From MED-G105 sp039819085 (GTDB taxonomy: Bacteria > Pseudomonadota > Alphaproteobacteria > Caulobacterales > Parvularculaceae), in NCBI GenBank assembly GCA_039819085.1, contig JBCBSQ010000001.1:62001-126000 (forward strand): a stretch of DNA of 64,000 nucleotides, read 5' to 3'. Shown here piece after piece: positions 52,014 through 59,618 of this stretch. The notes under the pieces are model-generated. The model worked only from the letters and a program-made list of their open reading frames with translations, did no database searches and was not told the DNA's origin. Position 1 is the first letter of the stretch. Each line of letters starts with the position of its first letter. Made by a program: the position numbers and the translations under genes.

Positions 52014-52400
52014 ATGGCGGCGAAGAAGACACCACCCCGGCGCAAGCCGGTCAAGAAATCGGGCGGGCGCAAACAGGGGGCGGGCGCTGCGAAGAAGGCC
52101 GCAAGCGGCGGCGCGGGCGCTGCGGCCGGCGCGGAAGCCGAAGCGATCGTCGAAGGCAAGGCGGAAGAAGTGAGCGCGAAAAAGGCGCCGGGCGTTTCGC
52201 CTTTCACGTTCCTTCAACAGGTGCGCGCCGAAGCCTCCAAAGTCACCTGGACGTCACGGAACGAGACCCTCATCTCCACCGTCATGGTTTTGATTATGGT
52301 GGCGATCATGGCGGTATTCTTCTTCCTCGTTGATCAGTCCCTGCGTTTCGCCGTGTGCAACATATTGCCGATCGACTGCGTGGCGCGCGACGCGCTCTGA
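52014..52400 (+). CDS. secE: Preprotein translocase subunit SecE with long N-terminal extension
   Basis: SecE clamps SecY in the translocon. The conserved part is short: FLQQVRAEASKVTWTSRNET, then one membrane helix (LISTVMVLIMVAIMAVFFFLVDQSL). Before it are about 65 residues rich in Lys, Ala, Gly and Pro (AAKKTPPRRKPVKKSGGRKQ), so the protein is about twice the length of a minimal SecE. The ATG is preferred; a GTG five codons earlier is possible. It is followed directly by nusG. Confidence 0.9.
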   Translation: MAAKKTPPRRKPVKKSGGRKQGAGAAKKAASGGAGAAAGAEAEAIVEGKAEEVSAKKAPGVSPFTFLQQVRAEASKVTWTSRNETLISTVMVLIMVAIMAVFFFLVDQSLRFAVCNILPIDCVARDAL

Positions 52401-52435
52401 CGTTTGTCGACAAAAGAAAAGAGAGCGACGCTCCC

Positions 52436-52969
52436 ATGGACCCGAAATGGTACATCGTCCACGCCTATTCGAACTTTGAGAAGAAGGTGGCGGACGCCAT
52501 CCTTCAGTCTGCTGAAGACAAGGGCATGTCGGACTTTATCGAAGAGATATTCGTGCCGACTGAAGAGGTCGTTGAGGTGCGTCGTGGCCGAAAGGTGAAC
52601 ACCGAGCGGCGGTACTTTCCGGGCTACGTTCTGGTGAAGATGCACCTGAACGACGATCTCTACCACATCATCAATGACACGCCGAAAGTCACCGGGTTTC
52701 TTGGCACCGGGAAGAAGCCGTTGCCTGTGCCGCAGAAGGAAATCGACCGTATCCGCGGCGTCATGGAAGACGAAGCCGAACGGCCGAAATCGACCATCAC
52801 TTTCGATGTCGGCGAAAATGTCCGCGTGATCGATGGTCCGTTTGCGTCGTTCTCCGGGATCGTCGAAGACGTCGATGAGGACAATCAGCGCGTCAAGGTG
52901 GCGGTGTCGATCTTCGGGCGCGCCACGCCGGTTGAGCTTGAGTTCACTCAAGTCGAAAAGGGCGCATAA
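52436..52969 (+). CDS. nusG: Transcription termination/antitermination protein NusG
   Basis: NusG binds RNA polymerase, suppresses pausing and links transcription to Rho or the ribosome. The 177-residue protein has the NGN domain (KWYIVHAYSNFEKKVADAI, RRYFPGYVLVKMHLND) and the C-terminal KOW domain (VRVIDGPFASFSGIVEDVDEDNQRVKV). It follows secE by 35 bases. rplK, usually next, is 5.1 kb away. Confidence 0.97.
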   Translation: MDPKWYIVHAYSNFEKKVADAILQSAEDKGMSDFIEEIFVPTEEVVEVRRGRKVNTERRYFPGYVLVKMHLNDDLYHIINDTPKVTGFLGTGKKPLPVPQKEIDRIRGVMEDEAERPKSTITFDVGENVRVIDGPFASFSGIVEDVDEDNQRVKVAVSIFGRATPVELEFTQVEKGA

Positions 52970-53339
52970 AAATCATCTAGTCATTGCGGCTAGTCCTGGC
53001 GGACTCCTTCCATCGCTTCGCAACGCTTCGCTATTGGGGCGAATCGTTTGTTTGGTGATGAATTGAGGCGGATTGGCCCGCTCGCCATGAATTCTTCCGC
53101 CTCCGCCCCAATTTCGCCCAATGCTCGCGCCGGATTTCGCCAAAACAAGGTGTTGTAAAGACCGTCGCCGCGACGGGGAGCCGTACACGGCCGGCGCTTG
53201 GGCCCGTTGGGGCGATCTCTCTCCCTCAACTCTCCGACGGGGCCGCGCCATCTCCGGCGGCGGCGGGATGCGTATCTTCCCGCTTCGCCGAGTCGGCCTT
53301 CAAATGGTTGGCTAAACTGCGATGACGCGCCGAGTAAGC

Positions 53340-53369
53340 GCCCGCCGGCTGCTCTCCCCGCCGGCGGGC
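53340..53369. other. 10-bp perfect inverted repeat
   Basis: GCCCGCCGGC and GCCGGCGGGC are separated by ten bases. No T run follows on either side, so this is a hairpin or protein site rather than a clear terminator. Confidence 0.5.
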
Positions 53370-53585
53370 GTCACCGGTGTGGGAGGCGTTCTTTTGCGCG
53401 CCCCGACGGCGGGGGAGGCCTGATGGGCCTGCGCTTGCGATCGCGGTCCGGCGAGGCGCGCGGGGGAAGACTGCCGACACACTGTCGCCATAATTGCGAT
53501 GTTAGTGTATAACATAACGATCTCGGCGCCGAGTAGGCGGTCCGCGATCGTGGATCGGGTCTGCGTATCGGTCCGGTAGTGTGTA

Positions 53586-53615
53586 AGTAGCGTTCTTCAT
53601 CAGTAGCGTTTTTCA
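53586..53615 (+). repeat. 16-bp-period direct repeat upstream of the serine hydrolase
   Basis: AGTAGCGTTCTTCA (53586-53599) and AGTAGCGTTTTTCA (53602-53615) differ at one base and lie 16 bases apart. They could be a tandem regulator site; the TATAAC box is about 80 bases upstream. Confidence 0.75.
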
Positions 53616-54001
53616 CGAAAAGTTGCGTATCGAAGCCGTCGCGCCCTGAATCCCCCATGACGGGCGCGGCGGTTTTGTTCGACCAAGATTTGTTCCACCA
53701 AACGCATAACGTCGGGGCGAACAGGTCACGCCGTAGCCGGACGGGTCAGGTCGTATCCGGAAGGTCTCTGTTTGAGGCTCGACTTCCGAAGGCCCGCGCC
53801 CTCCTGCGCCTGCTCCCTCCCGCGGATGAACCAGCTCTGAGGCCGACGCGGAGACGTGGCCGTCGCATATCAAGCGCGCTTGAGTTGCGAGCGGGAATTC
53901 CGGTTCGCCTCAAACGACGTTCCGCGCCTTCGGTCCTATTTGACGTTCGATCGCATTCGACCGCACACTCGTCGCGATTTCGGTGGCGAGGGGGCTTTTG
54001 G

Positions 54002-56077
54002 ATGGGCGATTGGTTTCGGGCGCTGGCCTTTTTTGCGGCCGCGACGCTCGTATTTCTCTGGCGTGGCGTCGGTTTTGGCGCGCAGGACTCCGGCGTTTTT
54101 GAGGACGTCCGTCCCCCTGACGCAGCGCCGTCAACGCCCGTCGAGACAAGTCCGATGCCGGGAATCGGCGCCACGCCGCTCGAAGACGAAGCCTTTGTCG
54201 ACGGCCTGATTGCCGCCTATATGTCCGAGCACGGCGCAGCCGGCTATGTCGTCTCGATGGTGCGCGACGGGCGTCTCGTCTTCTCGAAGGGATACGGCCT
54301 CGCCAATGCGGAAACCGGCGCGCTGGCGACGGGCGATGCGACGAGGTTCTGGATCGGCTCGATTTCGAAGACGTTCGTCTGGACCGCAGTGATGATGGCG
54401 GTCGAGCGCGGAGAAATAGATCTCGATACGGACGTCAACCAATATCTGAAGCGCTACCAGGCGCCGGCGGGCGAGCCGGCGCTCACCATGAACGATCTCA
54501 TGGCGCACCGCGTTGGCTTCGAGGACGTCTACAAGATCTTTCTTCCCGTCGTCGGCGAGTTGCCGCTGGATGAGGCGCTCGCCGCGTCGGAGCCGAAGGG
54601 CGTCTTCGCGCGCTCCGGTCCGACCGCGTATTCCAACTGGGCGACGACGCTCGCGGCGCTCATTCTGGAGGACGTGACCGAAAGAACGTATGAAGACATT
54701 CTCTTCAATGACCTGCTTCTCCCGCTCGGCATGACGTCAACGACGCTGACGCAGGAAAGTCCCGCCGCGGCTGAAGTTTCCGTCGCGCGAAGCTACAAGG
54801 CGACGGCGAAGGGCCTTGTGGACGCAGGCCAGCTCGGCATTGGGTCATTTTCTCCGATCGGCGGCATGACGTCGACCGCAACCGATATGTCGAAATGGAT
54901 GCTGATGCATCTCGGCGAAGGTCGGCTTGGCGAGACGACGATCCTCAGCCCCGAGACTTATGCGCTGATGCGCGCGCGGGCTTTCAACGACCGCCTGTCC
55001 GGCGCCGATATGGCGCACGGCATGATGGAGCAGATGCATCGCGCCACGACGATCTACGGCCATGGCGGCTCGCTAAATTCATTCCTCTCCTATATGGCGC
55101 TGATGCCGGAACTCGGCGTCGGCGTTTTCATCTCCCAGAACAGCGAGGACGCCTACGCCCCGGTCGGCGGCGTGACGACGCTGATCGCCGACCGCGAGCT
55201 CATGCGCGAACGGGGCGCGCCGCTCTTCCCACGGATCGTTTCGAAGGGGCAAGCCGAAGCGGCCGGCGCGGCGCCGGCGGAAGACGCCGACGTCAGCGGC
55301 GTTGAGGCAGGCGGCGCAACAGTCTCCGGGGCGGCGAACCAAGCCGCCGTCGACAACGCCTCGGAAGTGGCGGGGCGGTACCTGACAAACCGTCGTCAGT
55401 TCACCGGCGTCGAAAAGTTCTTCAGCATACCCTCGGTGCAAAAGGTGATCGCTGATGGCGATGTGATCTATACGGAAGGGGCGTCAAACACGCCCTTCAG
55501 GCGGCTTGCGCCGGACGTCTACGAAAACCGTCGCGGCGACCGGATCGTCTTCGTTCGCGACGATAAAGGCCGGGTCGTGCGCTTCGCCGGCTCCTCAGGC
55601 ACAAATACCTTGGAGCGCGTGTCAGGCCTCGCCGATCCAAAATGGGCGATGTACGCGTTCGGGGCGACGCTTGCTCTGTCGCTGACGACATGGCTAGGGC
55701 TGTGGCGTCGGGTCGGCCGCGGCGATGAGGTCACGGGCGCGGGCCGCGCGTTATCGGTGTTTGCGCTCGCTGCGACCGTCCCGGCGGTTGCGGTGGCGGG
55801 GCTCGTCTTTCAAATGGTCTCAGCGATCGACGGCATGTCCTACGCGGAGATCTTCGCGGACTACCCGCCGGGCCATGTCGGTTTGCTCATTGTCGCGTCG
55901 AGCGTTGCGGCGGTCACGGGCGTGTTGATGGGCGCGTCCTTGTTGCCGGTGTGGACCGGCTCCGGCTGGTCGATCTGGCGCAAGGGCCATCACACGCTTT
56001 TCGCGCTCGCTTATCTCGCCGCGGCCGCAATGCTGTGGAAGTGGGGGCTCGCTTTCTCAAGCCATATCGCCGCCTGA
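54002..56077 (+). CDS. Serine hydrolase (beta-lactamase family) with C-terminal membrane domain
   Basis: A 691-residue protein. An N-terminal hydrophobic segment (ALAFFAAATLVFLW) exports or anchors it. The hydrolase domain has SxxK at S120-I-S-K123, the Tyr motif YSN in TAYSNWATT, and HGG in YGHGGSLNSF. A linker rich in Ala, Gly and Asp follows, then a small beta-rich region and a C-terminal domain with about four membrane helices (MYAFGATLALSLTTW to the end). The substrate is unknown. GAGGGGG precedes the ATG; earlier codons in frame were rejected because of their composition. Confidence 0.85.
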   Translation: MGDWFRALAFFAAATLVFLWRGVGFGAQDSGVFEDVRPPDAAPSTPVETSPMPGIGATPLEDEAFVDGLIAAYMSEHGAAGYVVSMVRDGRLVFSKGYGLANAETGALATGDATRFWIGSISKTFVWTAVMMAVERGEIDLDTDVNQYLKRYQAPAGEPALTMNDLMAHRVGFEDVYKIFLPVVGELPLDEALAASEPKGVFARSGPTAYSNWATTLAALILEDVTERTYEDILFNDLLLPLGMTSTTLTQESPAAAEVSVARSYKATAKGLVDAGQLGIGSFSPIGGMTSTATDMSKWMLMHLGEGRLGETTILSPETYALMRARAFNDRLSGADMAHGMMEQMHRATTIYGHGGSLNSFLSYMALMPELGVGVFISQNSEDAYAPVGGVTTLIADRELMRERGAPLFPRIVSKGQAEAAGAAPAEDADVSGVEAGGATVSGAANQAAVDNASEVAGRYLTNRRQFTGVEKFFSIPSVQKVIADGDVIYTEGASNTPFRRLAPDVYENRRGDRIVFVRDDKGRVVRFAGSSGTNTLERVSGLADPKWAMYAFGATLALSLTTWLGLWRRVGRGDEVTGAGRALSVFALAATVPAVAVAGLVFQMVSAIDGMSYAEIFADYPPGHVGLLIVASSVAAVTGVLMGASLLPVWTGSGWSIWRKGHHTLFALAYLAAAAMLWKWGLAFSSHIAA

Positions 56078-56228
56078 CTGGGGCCGACGCTTGAAAGCCG
56101 AGCGGTCTCTATTGGCCGTAAGCCGTCAGTCGAAAGGTTCTGGTGAGCGTCTACTTGGGCGAGGAACGGACGCTGAGCAATTTGCTTCACCCGACGCCGA
56201 CGAGATAGCCAAATTTGAAACTTAGCCA

Positions 56229-56264
56229 TTGATCTAACAATTTGCGCTCGTATAGTTAGCTATA
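56229..56264 (+). promoter_or_regulatory. Promoter and operator of the ArsR-type regulator, apparently leaderless
   Basis: TTGATC (56229-56234), a 16-base spacer and TATAGT (56251-56256) lie directly before the ATG at 56264, so transcription should start at or next to the start codon. The -10 lies inside an inverted repeat TATAG-TTAG-CTATA (56251-56264), a likely autoregulatory operator. There is no ribosome-binding site. Confidence 0.6.
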
Positions 56265-56617
56265 TGGATAACCTTCAAGCGAACCTCGATACCGTTTTCC
56301 ACGCGCTCGCAGATCCGACGCGCCGAGCGGTACTGCAGCAACTTGGACGGCGCGAATTGGCCGTGAGTGAACTTGCAAAGCCATTCGATATGGCGCTGCC
56401 ATCGTTCATGAAACACATCAAAGTGCTCGAAACCTCGGGATTGATCAGCTCGCAAAAAGTCGGCCGGGTCCGAACCTGCAAGATCGAACGGCGGAACATG
56501 GCTGCCGCCGAAGGATGGCTCGAAAAGCAACGCGCACTTTGGGAAGGGCGAACCGACCGCCTAGCTGAATACGCTGAGCAATTAGCTTTACGGGAGTCGA
56601 ACGATGACAACACCTAA
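56264..56617 (+). CDS. ArsR-family transcriptional regulator
   Basis: A 117-residue winged-helix repressor. The helix-turn-helix region is VFHALADPTRRAVLQQLGRRELAVSELAKPFDMALPSFMKHIKVLETSGLI, typical of the ArsR subgroup paired with SRPBCC proteins. No metal-binding cysteine pair is visible, so a metal sensor is unlikely. The next gene, an AHSA1-like SRPBCC protein, overlaps it by 14 bases. Base composition is A+T-richer than in the flanking ribosomal genes. Confidence 0.9.
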   Translation: MDNLQANLDTVFHALADPTRRAVLQQLGRRELAVSELAKPFDMALPSFMKHIKVLETSGLISSQKVGRVRTCKIERRNMAAAEGWLEKQRALWEGRTDRLAEYAEQLALRESNDDNT

Positions 56618-57065
56618 TGACCTGACCGTTCAACGCGTTATCAAAGCCCCACCAAAGACGATTTGGCAGGCGTGGAAAGATCCATCGCACTTCGTCAAAT
56701 GGTGGGCGCCCGCTCCAGTTAAGACGGTCTCCAATAAGCACGATATGTTCTCTGGCGGCGGGTTCGATACGACGATGCATCTGCCCGATGGAACTGTGAT
56801 GGAAGGCGGCGAAGGCTGTTTTTTGGAAGTCGTAGAAAACGAACGGATTGTATTCACCGACGCTCTGCAGGGCGGTTGGCGACCAAATGAAACAGCCTTC
56901 TTCACGGCGATCATCACGCTAGAGGCGCACCCAGACGGAACGCTTTACACTGCCACTGCTTTGCACAAGAACGATGCCGATCGTAAGAAGCACGAGGAAA
57001 TGGGCTTTCTGGATGGGTGGGGAACCGCCTTGGATCAGCTCTCATCCTTGGTCGAAGCGCTTTAA
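56604..57065 (+). CDS. SRPBCC (AHSA1-like) domain protein
   Basis: A 153-residue START/Bet v1-like protein: VQRVIKAPPKTIWQAWKDPSHFVKWWAP at the N-terminus, GGGFDTTMHLPDGT and VVENERIVFTDA in the middle, and a C-terminal helix MGFLDGWGTALDQLSSLVEAL. Such proteins have a hydrophobic pocket and are often encoded with ArsR regulators; the ligand is unknown. It overlaps the regulator gene, so the two form one operon. Confidence 0.88.
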   Translation: MTTPNDLTVQRVIKAPPKTIWQAWKDPSHFVKWWAPAPVKTVSNKHDMFSGGGFDTTMHLPDGTVMEGGEGCFLEVVENERIVFTDALQGGWRPNETAFFTAIITLEAHPDGTLYTATALHKNDADRKKHEEMGFLDGWGTALDQLSSLVEAL

Positions 57066-57207
57066 ACAATGTCGCGTGTCGATCCGAATACTAGTCAGCA
57101 ATCTCGTACCCTCACTTTCCGCATTTGTTTTCGGGTGAGAAAGGCCTCACGATGAAGGGTTATTGTGGTTCAGGTCAAACACGCTCAGCGGCCCTCCAAT
57201 TTGTGTT

Positions 57208-57840
57208 ATGATCCGCACCATGATCACAGATATCGAAGATTACTTTGTAAAGGGTTGCGGGCGCTGCGACCGGTTCGACACCCCAGATTGCTCGACCCGA
57301 CAATGGGAAGCAGGATTGAACCGCTTGCGTCACATCTGCCGAGGCTTAGGGCTGAGGGAAACGGTGAAGTGGGCCCATCCATGCTATATGCACGCGGATC
57401 GAAACGTTTCGATCATAGGCGCGCTTCGAAACGAGTTCCGCCTCAGCTTTTTCAACGCCGAATTGATGAAAGACCCACATGGCGTGTTGGAGAAACAGGG
57501 CCCAAACACGCAATACAACGACATGTTCCGCTTCACGCGCAATGAACAAGTATCTGAACTCGAAGCCATCATTCGATCATACCTCAATGAGGCGAAAGAA
57601 TACGCTGAAAAGGGCATCGTACCGCCAAAGAGTGAAGCTGTATTCGATCTGCCTGATGAACTCATTCAAGCGTTAGATGCTGACCCAGAATTGGCGGAAG
57701 CGTTTCACCGCCTAACACGTGGCCGACAAAAAAGTTACGTGATCAATCTCAGCTCCGCCAAAAAGCCGGAGACACGTGTTGGTCGAATAGAGAAATTTCG
57801 ACCAAAGATCCTCGCAGGCAAAGGGGCTATGGAGCGATAA
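57208..57840 (+). CDS. YdeI/OmpD-associated-like protein with DUF1801 domain
   Basis: A 210-residue protein. The N-terminal DUF1801 part shows DIEDYFVKGCGRCDRFDTPDCSTRQWEAGLNRLRHI and ETVKWAHPCYMHADRNVSIIGAL. The C-terminal OmdA-like part has DLPDELIQALDADPELAEAFHRLTRGRQKSYVINLSSAKKPETRVGRIEK. The start is uncertain (ATG here or four codons later) and no good ribosome-binding site is seen for either. Composition is A+T-rich like the two genes before it, so the three may have arrived together. Confidence 0.8.
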   Translation: MIRTMITDIEDYFVKGCGRCDRFDTPDCSTRQWEAGLNRLRHICRGLGLRETVKWAHPCYMHADRNVSIIGALRNEFRLSFFNAELMKDPHGVLEKQGPNTQYNDMFRFTRNEQVSELEAIIRSYLNEAKEYAEKGIVPPKSEAVFDLPDELIQALDADPELAEAFHRLTRGRQKSYVINLSSAKKPETRVGRIEKFRPKILAGKGAMER

Positions 57841-58107
57841 GTGAGGGCGACCGCTTTGGCGCGGATCAAGCCACCCATCTCGATAGAACGAACGGGGGAA
57901 GAGGCGCAAACGAGGTCGCCCGAGTTCAAGCTGCGCTCGCGCCTGAGATAATGGCCGCTTGCCCGTCGCGCCCGCGGCTGCTATGCGCCGCGCTTGCCTC
58001 GCGGGAGGCTCGCCGGCGAAGACCAGCCGGGGCCGGACCGCGGGGACCTTTCCGGCCGCGGCATCGGGCGGCGGCCAGCCCATTTGGGTGAGTAACAAAG
58101 GTGAGAC

Positions 58108-58536
58108 ATGGCTAAGAAAATCAACGGTTACCTGAAGCTTCAGGTGCCGGCGGGATCGGCGTCGCCGTCGCCGCCGATCGGTCCGGCCCTCGGCCAGCGC
58201 GGACTCAACATCATGGAGTTCTGCAAGGCCTTCAACGCCAAGACCCAGGAGATGGAGAAGGGGATGCCCGTCCCCACGATCATCACCATCTACACCGACA
58301 AGTCGTTTACCTTCATCACGAAGACGCCGCCGGCGTCTTTCTATCTGAAGAAGGCCGCGAAGCTGCAGAAGGGCGGGCAAACGCCCGGCCGCGACGTCGC
58401 CGGCAAGGTGACCGAGGCGCAGTGCCGCGAAATCGCCGAAGCGAAGATGAAAGATCTGAACGCCAACGATCTCGACGCGGCGACCAAGATCATCATGGGC
58501 TCGGCGCGCGCCATGGGCCTTCAGGTGGAGGGCTAG
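58108..58536 (+). CDS. rplK: 50S ribosomal protein L11
   Basis: L11 forms the GTPase-associated stalk base with 23S rRNA. The 142-residue protein begins AKKINGYLKLQVPAGSASPSPPIGPALGQRGLNIMEFCKAFN, with the proline-rich switch region. It ends MGSARAMGLQVEG. AAGGTGAG precedes the ATG. The 267-base upstream region has GC-rich inverted repeats and probably a promoter, because nusG is far away. Confidence 0.97.
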   Translation: MAKKINGYLKLQVPAGSASPSPPIGPALGQRGLNIMEFCKAFNAKTQEMEKGMPVPTIITIYTDKSFTFITKTPPASFYLKKAAKLQKGGQTPGRDVAGKVTEAQCREIAEAKMKDLNANDLDAATKIIMGSARAMGLQVEG

Positions 58537-58539
58537 AAG

Positions 58540-59256
58540 ATGGCGAAAGCAGGAAAGCGCATTCGCGCCGCGCGCGAAGGGGTCAACCCGGAAGAGGCGC
58601 ACTCGGTTGAAGAGGCGGTGAAGCTCGTCAAGGAACGCGCGACGGCGAAGTTCGACGAAAGCATTGAAATCGCCATGAACCTCGGCGTTGATCCGCGGCA
58701 TGCGGACCAGATGGTGCGCGGCGTCGTCTCGCTGCCGAACGGCACCGGAAAGACCGTGCGCGTCGCGGTGTTCGCAAAGGACAAGAAAGCCGAAGAAGCG
58801 ACCGAGGCGGGCGCTGACATTGTCGGCGCGGAGGATCTCATGGAGAAGATCCAGGGCGGCTTCATGGACTTTGACCGCGTCATCGCGACGCCGGACATGA
58901 TGGCCGTCGTCGGCCGGCTCGGCAAAGTGCTGGGGCCCCGTGGCCTCATGCCAAACCCGAAGGTCGGCACGGTGACGCCTGACGTCGCCAAGGCGGTGAA
59001 AGACGCGAAAGGCGGCGCGGTGCAGTTCCGCGTTGAAAAGGCGGGCGTCGTCCACGCCGGCGTCGGCAAAGCGTCGTTCTCCGAGGAGCAGCTCGCCCAG
59101 AACGTCAACGCCTTTGTCGAGGCGGTGGCGAAAGCGAAGCCCTCCGGCGCCAAGGGAACGTTCGTGAAGAAGATCGCGATCTCCTCCACCATGGGCCCGG
59201 GCGTGAAAGTGGACACCGCGTTCGCGCACGCGATCGCCCCGGCGAGCGCGAACTAA
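58540..59256 (+). CDS. rplA: 50S ribosomal protein L1
   Basis: L1 forms the mobile L1 stalk and often represses its own operon. The 238-residue protein is complete: EEAVKLVKERATAKFDESIEIAMNLGVDPRHADQMVRG, then GKVLGPRGLMPNPKVGTVTPDV and the C-terminal SSTMGPGVKVDT. It starts three bases after rplK. Its last 25 bases (coding IAPASAN and the stop) form the first unit of a 32-bp tandem array that continues into the intergenic region. Confidence 0.97.
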   Translation: MAKAGKRIRAAREGVNPEEAHSVEEAVKLVKERATAKFDESIEIAMNLGVDPRHADQMVRGVVSLPNGTGKTVRVAVFAKDKKAEEATEAGADIVGAEDLMEKIQGGFMDFDRVIATPDMMAVVGRLGKVLGPRGLMPNPKVGTVTPDVAKAVKDAKGGAVQFRVEKAGVVHAGVGKASFSEEQLAQNVNAFVEAVAKAKPSGAKGTFVKKIAISSTMGPGVKVDTAFAHAIAPASAN

Positions 59257-59421
59257 ATATCCCGATCGCCCCGGCGAGCGCGAACTAAATATCCCGATCG
59301 CGCCAGCGAGCGCGAACTAATTATCCCGATCGCGCCAGCGAGCGCGAACTGAGTATCCCGATCGCGCCAGCGAGCGCGAACTGAGCATCCCGATCGCGCC
59401 AGCGAGCGCGAATTAAGGCGC
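59232..59421 (+). repeat. 32-bp tandem repeat made from the rplA 3' end
   Basis: Units begin at 59232 (inside rplA), 59264, 59296, 59328, 59360 and 59392, each starting GATCGC and sharing GCGAGCGCGAA; a shorter degenerate copy follows at 59422. The first two are identical. Units 3-5 share a GCGCCAGCG variant, and the stop-codon position reads TAA, TAA, TAA, TGA, TGA, TAA. The period is exactly 32 bp, so a ribosome would change frame each unit. The array ends about 30 bases before the terminator. Confidence 0.95.
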
Positions 59422-59451
59422 GATAGCCCCGGCGAGCGCCCCAGCGAATCG

Positions 59452-59478
59452 AAAGCCCCGCTTCGGCGGGGCTTTTTT
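59452..59478 (+). terminator. Intrinsic terminator after rplKA
   Basis: AGCCCCGC-TTCG-GCGGGGCT is a perfect 8-bp stem with a stable TTCG tetraloop, preceded by AA and followed by a run of T. It should end rplKA transcription before the inserted genes. Confidence 0.93.
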
Positions 59479-59618
59479 GCGCTTGTCGGGACGCGACTTC
59501 AGTGAAATTCGGAGGATTTAGCCAAGAGATTCCCACGGCTTGGCGTAAACGGCCAATTGACGGGCGGTTCGCGAGAGGATTTGATTGCCGGCTGGGGCAG
59601 GCGACAGGAGACGAGCGC

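Larger units (their letters stand above)
52970..54001. other. Kilobase non-coding region after nusG
   Basis: No frame here looks like a protein. The frame of the next gene is open back to 53657, but its residues there are arginine-rich and unlike the family. Visible structures are a GC-rich hairpin at 53340-53369, a TATAAC box at 53508-53513 in a locally A+T-rich patch, and two sets of 16-bp direct repeats (53586-53615, and TTTGTTC-n-ACCAA near 53674-53704). It probably holds the promoter of the downstream hydrolase. Confidence 0.5.

Noticed and set aside
53657..54001. 115-codon N-terminal extension of the serine hydrolase
   Set aside because: Arg/Ser-rich and unlike secretory N-termini; the internal ATG follows a good ribosome-binding site and starts a hydrophobic signal.
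57712..59229. 505-codon minus-strand frame over rplK and rplA
   Set aside because: Antisense to two certain ribosomal protein genes; His/Arg-rich composition with no motifs.
59232..59421. CRISPR array at the rplA 3' end
   Set aside because: The units are directly abutting, without unique spacers, and are copies of the gene's own 3' end.
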